The notes under the pieces: model-generated
Databases searched by the model: none
The model's input: the letters and a program-made list of their open reading frames with translations, nothing else
Told to the model about the DNA's origin: nothing
Shown here: positions 53,196-62,409 of the stretch, in pieces
Position numbering within the stretch: position 1 is the stretch's first letter
Layout: every line of letters begins with the position of its first letter
Position numbers and translations under genes: made by a program
DNA from: JACKIC01 sp964392305
Lineage (GTDB): Bacteria > Planctomycetota > UBA1135 > UBA2386
Assembly (NCBI GenBank): GCA_964392305.1
Contig: CAYMPV010000011.1
Coordinates: 93,328 to 157,327 of the forward strand
Length of the DNA: 64,000 nt
Reading direction: 5' to 3'

Positions 53196-56100
53196 ATGAA
53201 ACCCCCATCGCCGCGTGTCCATCTCGACCTCTACCGCCGCGCCCGATTGGCCGCAGCGACATCCGCCTTGCTGCTCTGCGGAATCACCAGCGCGCAGTCG
53301 CAGGTCGCGGATTTCACGCCCCAGACCATCGGCCGATCCGGCAACCCGACAGCGACGGTGACGGCCGGTGGCCTGGCGTTCTTCGTGGCGCTCGACCAGT
53401 TCGGCCAGGAGCTGTGGCGAACCGACGGCAGCACCCAAGGCACCATCCGCCTCGCCGACCTCGCGCCCGGGGCGACATCGAGCGACCCCGAGGCCCTGAC
53501 CGCGGTCGGCAACCTGCTGTACTTCACCGCCAACGTGTCCGGCTACGGCCGCGAACTCTTCGTCAGCGACGGCACGGTGGCCGGAACCCACCTGGTGCTG
53601 GACATCGACCCGACGCCCGGCGTCGGCTCCGATCCGGCCTCCCTGTGCGCCCACCAGGGCCGCATCTACTTCCGCGCCGACGACGGTGTGCACGGCGCGG
53701 AGCTCTGGGTCAGCGATGGCACCGCCGCGGGCACCCAGATGGTCGTCGACCAATTCCCCGGCGGCAGTCCGGGTGACGCCACCGGCATGGTCTCCTGGAA
53801 CAACCTGCTGTGGTTCGTCGGCCAGGACGGACGCGGCCGGGAGGTCTACTCCTCGGACGGCACCGCTGCTGGCACGCAGTTGCTCGTGGATCTCGTGCCC
53901 GGCAGCGGCTCCGCGTCGCCAGGTGACCTCGTCGCTGCCGGCGCGCGGCTGTACTTCACCGCGACCGAGAACGGTTTCGGCAAGGAACTGTACGTCACCG
54001 ACGGCACGTCGACGGGAACGCAGCGGGTGCTCGACATCTACCCGGGTGCCATCGGTTCGTTCCCTCGCTACCTCACGGCGATGGGCAACCTGCTCGTGTT
54101 CGAGGCCGGTGACACGATGCACGGCACCGAACCCTGGCGTTCGGACGGCACCGCCGCCGGAACGTTCCTGCTCGGCGACCTCGTTGCGGGCACGGCCAGT
54201 TCGCAGGCGTTGTCCTTCACCGCCGCCGGGCCAGGACTCCTGTACTTCTGCGCGCAGGGACCCAACGGCCGCACGCTGTGGCGAACCGACGGCAGTAGCG
54301 CGGGCACCAACGCGGTGCAACCCAACGTCTACAACCTCGATCACCTGACCGTCGCGAACGGCGCCGCCGTGTTCGCGGCCCAGACCGCGAACACCGGCGC
54401 GCAGTTGTGGGTCAGCAACGGCACCGGCGCGGGCACGCAACCCGTGCCGGGCTCTCCACCGCCGCAGTTCACGCGTCCCTTCGCTGCTGGCGTGCTGTTC
54501 ACGGCCTACGTCGGCAGCGTCGGCCGCGAGCTGTTCTTCTGCGATGGCGTCACCACCAGCCTCGTGCGCGACATCGGCGTCGACTACGAATCGTCGCCTC
54601 TCGACAACCTGACGGCGCTCGGCAGCAGCCTGTTCTTCTCGCCGACGTTCTCGACTGGATGGCTGCCGTGGATCACCGACGGCACCGCCAATGGAACGCT
54701 CATGTTGAGCCAGGGGCTCGGCAATCCGATGCAGCCCGTCAGTTGGCGAAACGAGGTGTGGTTCACGGCCTCGACGCCTGCGACCAGCTTCGAGCTGTGT
54801 CACAGCAATGGCGGCAGCGGCGGCACTGCCGTCGCCTTCGACCTCGTGGCCGGCACTGGCACACCCACCATCCGAGATCTCCTGCCGACGACGGCACGAC
54901 TGTTCTTCACCGCCGCGATCGGCAACGGCCGCGAGCTGTGGTCGACCGATGGCACGCTCGCCGGCTGCCACGAACTCGACCTGCGAGCCGGCACCGCGAG
55001 CGGGGCGCCACAGGGCATGATCGCGTTCGGCGACCGCTGCGTGTTCTCGGCCGACGACGGCGTGATCGGTCGCGAACCGTGGATCAGCGACGGCAGCAGC
55101 TCCGGCACCTTCCCGCTCGCCGACCTCACGCCTGGCGGCGCCGGCAGCAGCCCTGCCAGCTTCGCCAGGCTCGGCGATCGCGTGTTCTTCGCCGCCACGC
55201 TGCCCGGTGTCGGGCGTGAACTGTGCAGCAGCGACGGCACGTCGGCGGGCACCGGCCTGTTCGCCGACCTGCTCTCAGGAGCGTCGTCATCCTCCCCGCA
55301 CAACCTGGTCGGCTGCGGCAACCTGCTGTTCTTCACCGCCGAGCAGCAGGGAACCAAGCTGTTCGTCAGCGACGGCACGGTGGCCGGAACAGGCGTCGTC
55401 CGCGACATCAGTCCATCGATCGCCAACGTGCAGATCCAGGACATGGTCGGCACCGACGGCCGCCTGTTCTTCTTCGCCGACGATCGACAGCACGGCCGCG
55501 AACTGTGGACTTCGGACGGCACCTTCGCCGGCACGACGCTGGTCGCCGACCTGATGCCGGGCACGGGCGACAGCGTGGTGGTCGGCACCCTGATTCGTGT
55601 TCCCGGCACCCAGACCGTCGTGTTCGCCGCCGGAGAACCCCAACACGGTCTGCAGCTGTGGCAGTCCGACGGCACCGCTGCCGGCACCGTGCGTGTCGGT
55701 GCGATGGGCACGGTGCCGGGCAGCGGTGCGACGCGGATCTCGTTACCGACGGTGGTCGACGGGCGCATCTACTTCTACGGCGGCATCGGTGATGGCGCCG
55801 GCGACGAGCTGTGGTTCGCGCCGCTGCAGCAGCAGGGACTCGCCTTCACCCAGTCTTACGGCGGTTCGTTGTGCCCGGGCACGAACGGTATGCAGCCCCG
55901 CATCACCGCGGCCGGCGCGCCGCGTCTCGGCAACGCCTCGTTCGCGATCGGCCTGCACCAGGCGCGCAGCAACTCCGCGGCCGTCCTCGCCCTCGGTTTC
56001 GCCCCGGCGGACACGCTGCTCGGAACCTGCCACGTACTCGTCGCCCAGCCGTTGACGGCGACCCCACTGGTCGCGACCGACAATCTGGGAACAGCACACA

Positions 56101-56237
56101 CGCCGCTGCCCATGCCTTCGGATCCGGCCTTCGTCGGCCTGCGTCTGTGTGGCCAGTACCTGGTGTTCGACCCGCAAGGTGCTCTGTTCGGCGCGTTCAC
56201 CCTCACCGACGGGCTGCAACTCGTGATCGGCACGTGA
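53196..56237 (+). CDS. Secreted ELWxTDGTxxGT-repeat protein with shared C-terminal domain
   Basis: 1013 residues. A signal peptide (core LAAATSALLLCGITSAQSQ) is followed by about 15 repeats of ~48 residues with the motif (G)xELWxTDGTxxGTxxxxD and LYFxAxxxxxGRE, a beta-propeller-like pattern common in large secreted proteins of planctomycetes and others. Repeats occur from about 60 to 880; some are degenerate near 400-480. The last ~120 residues (YGGSLCPGTNGMQPRITAAG to QLVIGT) are the C-terminal domain shared with the 16.4 and 41.8 kb proteins. The function is unknown, probably structural or binding on the surface. The sigma factor gene follows after 56 bases. Confidence 0.8.
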   Translation: MKPPSPRVHLDLYRRARLAAATSALLLCGITSAQSQVADFTPQTIGRSGNPTATVTAGGLAFFVALDQFGQELWRTDGSTQGTIRLADLAPGATSSDPEALTAVGNLLYFTANVSGYGRELFVSDGTVAGTHLVLDIDPTPGVGSDPASLCAHQGRIYFRADDGVHGAELWVSDGTAAGTQMVVDQFPGGSPGDATGMVSWNNLLWFVGQDGRGREVYSSDGTAAGTQLLVDLVPGSGSASPGDLVAAGARLYFTATENGFGKELYVTDGTSTGTQRVLDIYPGAIGSFPRYLTAMGNLLVFEAGDTMHGTEPWRSDGTAAGTFLLGDLVAGTASSQALSFTAAGPGLLYFCAQGPNGRTLWRTDGSSAGTNAVQPNVYNLDHLTVANGAAVFAAQTANTGAQLWVSNGTGAGTQPVPGSPPPQFTRPFAAGVLFTAYVGSVGRELFFCDGVTTSLVRDIGVDYESSPLDNLTALGSSLFFSPTFSTGWLPWITDGTANGTLMLSQGLGNPMQPVSWRNEVWFTASTPATSFELCHSNGGSGGTAVAFDLVAGTGTPTIRDLLPTTARLFFTAAIGNGRELWSTDGTLAGCHELDLRAGTASGAPQGMIAFGDRCVFSADDGVIGREPWISDGSSSGTFPLADLTPGGAGSSPASFARLGDRVFFAATLPGVGRELCSSDGTSAGTGLFADLLSGASSSSPHNLVGCGNLLFFTAEQQGTKLFVSDGTVAGTGVVRDISPSIANVQIQDMVGTDGRLFFFADDRQHGRELWTSDGTFAGTTLVADLMPGTGDSVVVGTLIRVPGTQTVVFAAGEPQHGLQLWQSDGTAAGTVRVGAMGTVPGSGATRISLPTVVDGRIYFYGGIGDGAGDELWFAPLQQQGLAFTQSYGGSLCPGTNGMQPRITAAGAPRLGNASFAIGLHQARSNSAAVLALGFAPADTLLGTCHVLVAQPLTATPLVATDNLGTAHTPLPMPSDPAFVGLRLCGQYLVFDPQGALFGAFTLTDGLQLVIGT

Positions 56238-56293
56238 GTGCGACGACCGTCACGCCGCTGCGCAGATCACGGCCGCGTGCGATAATCCGCCGC

Positions 56294-56842
56294 ATGTCGA
56301 GTTCAGCGGCGCACGGCGACGGTCCGCCCCCATCGGCGGCCGAACTGTTCACCGCGCTCGAACGCGAACTGCACGCCATTGCCGAACGCATGGTGCGCGG
56401 CGAACGCGCCGGCCACACGTTGCAGCCGACCGCGTTGCTGCACGAGGCGTGGCTGCGCCTGGACGGCATCGACAACCCGTGGTCGGACGAGGCACACTTC
56501 CTGCGCGCCGCAGCCGGCACGATGCGACGCATCCTGGTCGACCATGCACGCCGGCGACTTCGCGAGAAGCGCGGCGGCGAGGCGCAGCGCATCACCCTCG
56601 CGCCCGAACTGCTCGACGCCCGCGAGACGCCGCACGATCTGCTGGTCGTCGACGAGGTGCTGACGCGCCTGGGCGAGGTCGATGTCGAACTCGTGCGCAT
56701 CGTCGAACTGCGGGTGTTCGGCGGCCTGACCCACGCGCAGATCGCCGCTGCGCTGGACTGCTCGCTGCGCTCGGTCGAGCGCGGTTGGCGACTGGCCCGT
56801 GCCTTCCTGCGCCGGGAGTTCGATGATGACCCCGGCAGCTGA
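56294..56842 (+). CDS. ECF-like sigma factor (planctomycete Sigma70_ECF group)
   Basis: 182 residues. This is the sigma-70 ECF-like group common in planctomycetes: AELFTALERELHAIAERMVRGERAGHTLQPTALLHEAWLRL at the N-terminus, HFLRAAAGTMRRILVDHARRR in the middle, and region 4 with AQIAAALDCSLRSVERGWRLARAFL at the C-terminus. It should direct RNA polymerase to promoters of a specific regulon; no anti-sigma factor is coded beside it. Instead its 3' end overlaps the kinase gene by 20 bases, so the kinase may control it. The ATG at 56294 is preferred to earlier codons inside the repeat protein's 3' end. Confidence 0.86.
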   Translation: MSSSAAHGDGPPPSAAELFTALERELHAIAERMVRGERAGHTLQPTALLHEAWLRLDGIDNPWSDEAHFLRAAAGTMRRILVDHARRRLREKRGGEAQRITLAPELLDARETPHDLLVVDEVLTRLGEVDVELVRIVELRVFGGLTHAQIAAALDCSLRSVERGWRLARAFLRREFDDDPGS

Positions 56843-59324
56843 ACGCTTCGCGACACTGCGACGGTTGTTCGACGCGGCGCTCGACCTCGCCCCCGACGAG
56901 CGGGTCAGCTTCGTCCGGGAGTCCACCGGCAACGACCATGCGTTGGGCAACGAGTTGTTGCGCCTGCTCGCGGCAGATGACGGCGCGACGACGCCATCCG
57001 CGCTGGTGGAGAGCGAGCCCCGGGCCGACGGTCACCCCCCTGTCACGACGATGCCGGCGATCGCCGGTTACACCTTCCTGCGGTGCCTCGGCAGCGGTGG
57101 CATGGGCACGGTCTGGGAAGCTGAGCAACATCGTCCCAGCCGTCGCGTGGCGTTGAAGATGCTGTCCTCGGCGTTGCCGGGCGAACGCGCACGTCGACGC
57201 TTCGAGGATGAGATCGAGATCCTCGCCCGCCTGCATCACCCGGGCATCGCCCAGGTTCTCGAGGCAGGCAATTGCGGCACGGGTGCGCAGTCGAGTCCCT
57301 GGTTCGCGATGGAACTCGTCGAAGACCCGCGGCCGATCGATCGCCATGCCCGTGAACAGGCACTGACCGTATCACAACGCCTGACGCTGCTCACCGAGGT
57401 CTGCGAGGCCGTGCAGTTCGCGCACCGCTGCGGCGTGCTGCACCGCGATCTCAAGCCGGCCAACGTGTTGGTGGACAAGCACGGCCGCGTCAAGGTGATC
57501 GATTTCGGCATCGCGCGCCTGCTCGACGGCAACGATCACGGTCTCACCCGCACCGGCGAACTGCTCGGCACCCTCGCCTACATGAGCCCCGAGCGTATCG
57601 ACGGCGGCGCCGCCGCCGTGGACGTCGGCAGCGATGTCTACGCGCTCGGCGTGATGCTGTACGAGTTGCTCACCGGACAACCGCCATTCGCATTCGACGG
57701 CGTCGCCCCCGGACGCGCCATCGACGTGCTGCGTCGCCACGAACCACCGCCCCCCTCGGACCTCGTGCCGGGCCTGCCACGGGAACTCGACTGGATCACC
57801 GCCACCGCGACCGCGCGCGAGCCGCATCGTCGTTATGCAACCGTCGCCGAACTACTCGCCGACCTCGGGCGCATGACGCGAAACGAACCGCTGCTCGCCG
57901 GTCCGGTCAGCGCCACCTACCGCCTGCGCAAGCTCGCGCGAAGGCATCGCCTGATCCTGACGGTGACCAGTGTCGTCCTGCTGGCGCTGCTCGCGGGCCT
58001 CACCATCGCGTTCGCCGGCTGGCGACGGGTCGCGGCCGCCGAACGCCGCACGCGCGCGGAATCGACGACCCTGGCCGCCGTCAACAGCTTCCAGGAACGG
58101 ATCCTGCGCGGCGCCTACGGCGACGCCCGCGGCGCCGATGTCAAGCTTGCCGACGTGATCACCCATGCCGCCAACGACCTGGATCGGCAGGTGTTCACCG
58201 ACCCAGGCATCGAGATCGGCATGCGCAATGCCATCGGCAGCTCGTACCTGGGTCTGGGCATGCTCGACGCTGCAGTCACCCCACTGTCGATGGCGCGCAA
58301 GCTGGTGGCCGATCACGGCATCGCCGCGGACGCGCCGATCGTCGCCGCGATCGCCAACAACCTGGGCCTGTGTTACGAGGCGCAAGGTCGGCTCGAACTC
58401 GCCGAAAGGGAACTGCGCGATGCCTTGCTGGCGCGCTGCGCCAGCCTCGGCGAGAACGACGCCGAAACCGCCCTGGCGGCGCAGAACATGGTTTCGGTGC
58501 TTCTCAAGCTCGGCCGCCCGGCCGAGGCACTGACGCATGCCGAGACCGCACTGCGCACCTTCGAACGATTGCGTGGCCCGGACGACGTGGCTTCGATCGT
58601 TGCTCGCGGTTCGATGGCAAAAGCGCTGGCCGACGTGGGCCGGATGGCAGAAGCGTCGGCGACGTTCGACGCCGCGTTCGTTGCGGCGCAGGAACACCTG
58701 GATCCGCATCATCCGGCGCGACTGGCTCTGCTCAACGACCGCGGCATCCACCTGCGCCGCATGGGCCGCATCGACGACTACGTGACCGCGATGCAGGAGC
58801 TGGCGAGCGCCCGCGAGCGTGTGCTCGGCACGACGCACCCGAGCACCCTCGCGGCGCTCAACAACGTCGCCGTCGGTCAGCAGGACCGCCAGGACTTCAT
58901 CGCCGCCGAGGCAACCTTGCGTCGGATCGTGGCCGCTCGCACCGAGGCCGGTATCGACGGCGGCTTCGACGTGATCGCGACAGGTCAGAATCTCACCGGG
59001 GTTCTGCGCCGACAGGGCAAGCTCGCAGACGCCCTGCCGAACGCGCAGGCGATGGTCGTGCTCGCCGAACGAACCCTGCCCACCGGCCACTGGCTCACTG
59101 GCGTGGTTCACAAGGAACTGGGGGCCTGCCTGCGTGAGACCGGAGAACTCACCGCCGCCGAACACGAGTTGCAGCTGGGCTTCACGATGCTCGAACAGGC
59201 GGTCGGTGTTGCCGACACGCGCACCCAGAAGGTCATCGACGAGTTGGTGTTGCTCTACGACACCTGGCAGCGTCCCACGGAACGAGCCATCTGGATCGGC
59301 AAGCAGCTACCGGCACACCGTTGA
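56823..59324 (+). CDS. Transmembrane Ser/Thr protein kinase with TPR-like repeats
   Basis: 833 residues. The kinase domain covers about 82-350: Gly-rich loop GSGGMGTVWEA (from 90), VALKML (ATP Lys), HRDLKPANVLV (207-217), DFG at 227-229 and LAYMSPERI. A membrane helix lies at about 377-400, so the kinase is cytoplasmic. The following ~430 residues form TPR-like repeats outside the membrane (for example NNLGLCYEAQGRLELAERELRDAL and NAAETALRT-type units). Such kinase-TPR proteins are typical of planctomycetes. The gene overlaps the ECF sigma gene by 20 bases, suggesting the kinase acts on that sigma factor or a shared pathway. ATG at 56823 or the next codon. Confidence 0.9.
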   Translation: MMTPAAERFATLRRLFDAALDLAPDERVSFVRESTGNDHALGNELLRLLAADDGATTPSALVESEPRADGHPPVTTMPAIAGYTFLRCLGSGGMGTVWEAEQHRPSRRVALKMLSSALPGERARRRFEDEIEILARLHHPGIAQVLEAGNCGTGAQSSPWFAMELVEDPRPIDRHAREQALTVSQRLTLLTEVCEAVQFAHRCGVLHRDLKPANVLVDKHGRVKVIDFGIARLLDGNDHGLTRTGELLGTLAYMSPERIDGGAAAVDVGSDVYALGVMLYELLTGQPPFAFDGVAPGRAIDVLRRHEPPPPSDLVPGLPRELDWITATATAREPHRRYATVAELLADLGRMTRNEPLLAGPVSATYRLRKLARRHRLILTVTSVVLLALLAGLTIAFAGWRRVAAAERRTRAESTTLAAVNSFQERILRGAYGDARGADVKLADVITHAANDLDRQVFTDPGIEIGMRNAIGSSYLGLGMLDAAVTPLSMARKLVADHGIAADAPIVAAIANNLGLCYEAQGRLELAERELRDALLARCASLGENDAETALAAQNMVSVLLKLGRPAEALTHAETALRTFERLRGPDDVASIVARGSMAKALADVGRMAEASATFDAAFVAAQEHLDPHHPARLALLNDRGIHLRRMGRIDDYVTAMQELASARERVLGTTHPSTLAALNNVAVGQQDRQDFIAAEATLRRIVAARTEAGIDGGFDVIATGQNLTGVLRRQGKLADALPNAQAMVVLAERTLPTGHWLTGVVHKELGACLRETGELTAAEHELQLGFTMLEQAVGVADTRTQKVIDELVLLYDTWQRPTERAIWIGKQLPAHR

Positions 59325-59373
59325 AGCGCGGCATCGAGGTTGACGACGCGACCGTCAGCATGATGAGCATGGG

Positions 59374-60395
59374 TCATCTGCCCCGCACCTCGACCAGCCA
59401 CGCACCGTCACCACCGTCCTCACGGAACGTGATCGCGACCGGCAGGAAACGCTCGATCACCGCGGCGTTGGTGCGCGTGTGTCGACTGGGCACAACGGTG
59501 CGGAACACGCCACCGCCGGCGAGCGCCATCGGGATCAGCAACTGGTCGGCGAGGTGTTCGCCCACCGGCACGTTCGCGGCCAGCAGCTGTCGGACCTCGA
59601 GCGCCGCGCGCGTGGCCACGGTCTCGGCGAGCACACCGCGTTCGCCGAGCGCGGTCACCACCTCGGTCACTTCACCGAGGTGCACGTGCAGGATGACGAC
59701 GTTGCCGGGACCGGCTGAATCGACCTCGTCGATGACGATCTCGTCGTTGCGCAAGCCCAGCCGCGAACGCAGCGTCGACGCCTCGCGCGGCGCGACGCGC
59801 GGCGGAATCCGGGCGACGACGATGCGCGCGCGCACGACGGGTTCTGCGCAGCGCGTCAGCAGTTCGAGGGGCGTCCACACGGCGGGCGCGACCTGCGCAC
59901 GCACGTGCCCCCCGCCAGCCGGGTAGAAGCCGTGCCGCACCAGTTCGAGCTGCAACCCCGCGCCCATGCGGTGCAGCACCGGCGCGAACGTCTCGGCGAG
60001 GAAGTCGTAAGGCGGCGCCATCGGGTTGTGCGTGCCGCCTTGCAACGACACGTTCGACGGGCCTGACGCCGACAGCAGCGCCGGCAAGAGGGTCTGCAGC
60101 ACCAGCGTGGTGCTGCCCGCCGTGCCGATCGCGAACTCGTAGTCGCCCGTCCGCACCGCCTTGGGCGCGAACGCCACGCGTGCCGAACCGAGTTCGGCAC
60201 CTTCGACGCGCGCGCCGCCGACCTCGGCCGCGGCCAACACCGCGGTCAGGTGTTGGCGCTGCAGGCCGGGCTTCTTGCGGCCGGCGCGCACGTTCTCGAC
60301 GACACACTTCTCGCCCGTGACGAGCGACAGCCCGATCGCCGTGCGCAGCACCTGGCCGCCGCCTTCACCCAGGGATCCGTCGATGGTGATCATCG

Positions 60396-60399
<4 letters not shown>
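59374..60399 (-). CDS. rtcA: RNA 3'-terminal phosphate cyclase
   Basis: RtcA converts RNA 3'-phosphates to 2',3'-cyclic phosphates using ATP, via an AMP-histidine intermediate. It has 341 residues, the usual length. Motifs: SLGEGGGQVLRTAIGLSLVTG near residue 10, RKKPGLQRQHLTAVLAAAEV near 45, and the C-terminal GEHLADQLLIPMALAGG with the adenylated His. The ATG at 60399 overlaps the rtcB stop (ATGA), which fixes the start and shows coupling. It is the last gene of the sigma-54-type RNA-repair operon. It ends convergently with the kinase gene, 49 bases apart. Confidence 0.93.
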
Positions 60400-61616
<1,217 letters not shown>

Positions 61617-61669
61617 CGAATGAGGTCCTGCAGTGAAGGGCATGGGAGTTGTCTTGGAAAGGCGCGCGC

Positions 61670-62254
61670 TCACAGCGGCACCAGGCCGTGGCCGCCGGCG
61701 CGCGGATCGTTGGCGCGGAACGCCGACCACCACTGCCGCCCGCCGGCGACGAAGTCCGACAGCGGCACGCGCAGACCGCGCGCATCGAGCACCTCGAGGT
61801 CGTCGAACCAAAGGCACAGGTCGAGGTGCCGGTCGTGGCCTTCCTGGAACAGGGTCAGCGGGTGTTCGCCGCCGCCGGTGCCGCCCCGCCAGTCCAGGCT
61901 CAGGCGATCGCCCCAGCGGGCCAGTTCGGTCTCGTGCACGTCGAAGAAGTCCCAGCCGTAGATGGGCTGACCGCCGAACGAACGCACCGCGACCGGCAGG
62001 TCGGGGAGCGTCAGCGGCAGCACGGCCGCCGCACGATCGTTCCAGCACCCGGCCCGCAGCGAGGCGACGACGCGGTCGACCGGGTGCAGCAGCAGCTGCA
62101 CTTCGCGCTGACGGTGTGCTGGCGACTCGTCGAGCACGGGCACGAGCAGGGTGACGGTCGCCGTCCGGGTCGCGGCATCGATTCGGACCCCGACCAGATC
62201 GGCTTCGTTGAGTGCGACCCCCAGGCCGCTACGGGTGGCTTCGTCCAGTTTCAT
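61670..62254 (-). CDS. Unknown protein, first gene of the rtcBA operon
   Basis: 194 residues, not recognised. The chain has conserved-looking aromatic and acidic patches: a YGWDFFDVHETELARWGDR stretch near 100, HPLTLFQEGHDRHLDLCLWFDD near 130 and VPLSDFVAGGRQWW near 160, which suggest a soluble alpha/beta fold. There is no signal or membrane helix. It begins 5 bases after the predicted transcription start of a sigma-54-like promoter and is followed 53 bases later by rtcB, so it is probably co-expressed with RtcB and RtcA under RtcR control. A role in RNA repair or in recognising damaged RNA is only inferred from the position. Confidence 0.6.
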   Translation of the reverse strand: MKLDEATRSGLGVALNEADLVGVRIDAATRTATVTLLVPVLDESPAHRQREVQLLLHPVDRVVASLRAGCWNDRAAAVLPLTLPDLPVAVRSFGGQPIYGWDFFDVHETELARWGDRLSLDWRGGTGGGEHPLTLFQEGHDRHLDLCLWFDDLEVLDARGLRVPLSDFVAGGRQWWSAFRANDPRAGGHGLVPL

Positions 62255-62268
62255 GGTGCGCTGGACAT

Positions 62269-62284
62269 GACACGCGGCGTGCCA
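62269..62284 (-). promoter_or_regulatory. Candidate sigma-54 promoter of the rtc operon
   Basis: On the minus strand TGGCAC (62279-62284), five bases, then GTGT. The -24 element is perfect (TGGCAC with GG). The -12 element keeps TG but has T where GC is expected. Spacing GG-N10-GT is correct for sigma-54. The start of the first operon gene lies 15 bases after the -12 element. RtcR is a sigma-54 activator, so such a promoter is expected here, but the imperfect -12 leaves doubt. Confidence 0.5.
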
Positions 62285-62316
62285 TCACCCACCCGTTGCG
62301 GGAAGATTCCTTAACT

Positions 62317-62332
62317 CACTTGTTCTTAAGTG
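62317..62332. promoter_or_regulatory. Inverted repeat, possible RtcR upstream activating site
   Basis: CACTT-GTTCTT-AAGTG lies in the most A+T-rich 45 bases of the divergent rtc/rtcR region, about 35 bases upstream of the -24 box and 80 bases before the rtcR start. Enhancer sites of sigma-54 activators are often inverted repeats, but this one is close to the promoter. Seen by eye only. Confidence 0.35.
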
Positions 62333-62409
62333 CTTTCGATTCATTTCGGCGCAGGCCCTCGAGACCGTTCATGGCACACCACGCTCCCTCCCGCTAGAAC
62401 ACTATCCCA

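Noticed and set aside
53022..54971. A long minus-strand open frame extending upstream of the TPR lipoprotein.
   Set aside because: It runs opposite the ELWxTDGT-repeat gene, whose repeats are plainly real. The lipoprotein signal marks the true start near 53021.
62373..62395. A second TGGCAC on the plus strand as a sigma-54 promoter for rtcR.
   Set aside because: The sequence at the -12 position does not contain TGC or GC at the right spacing.
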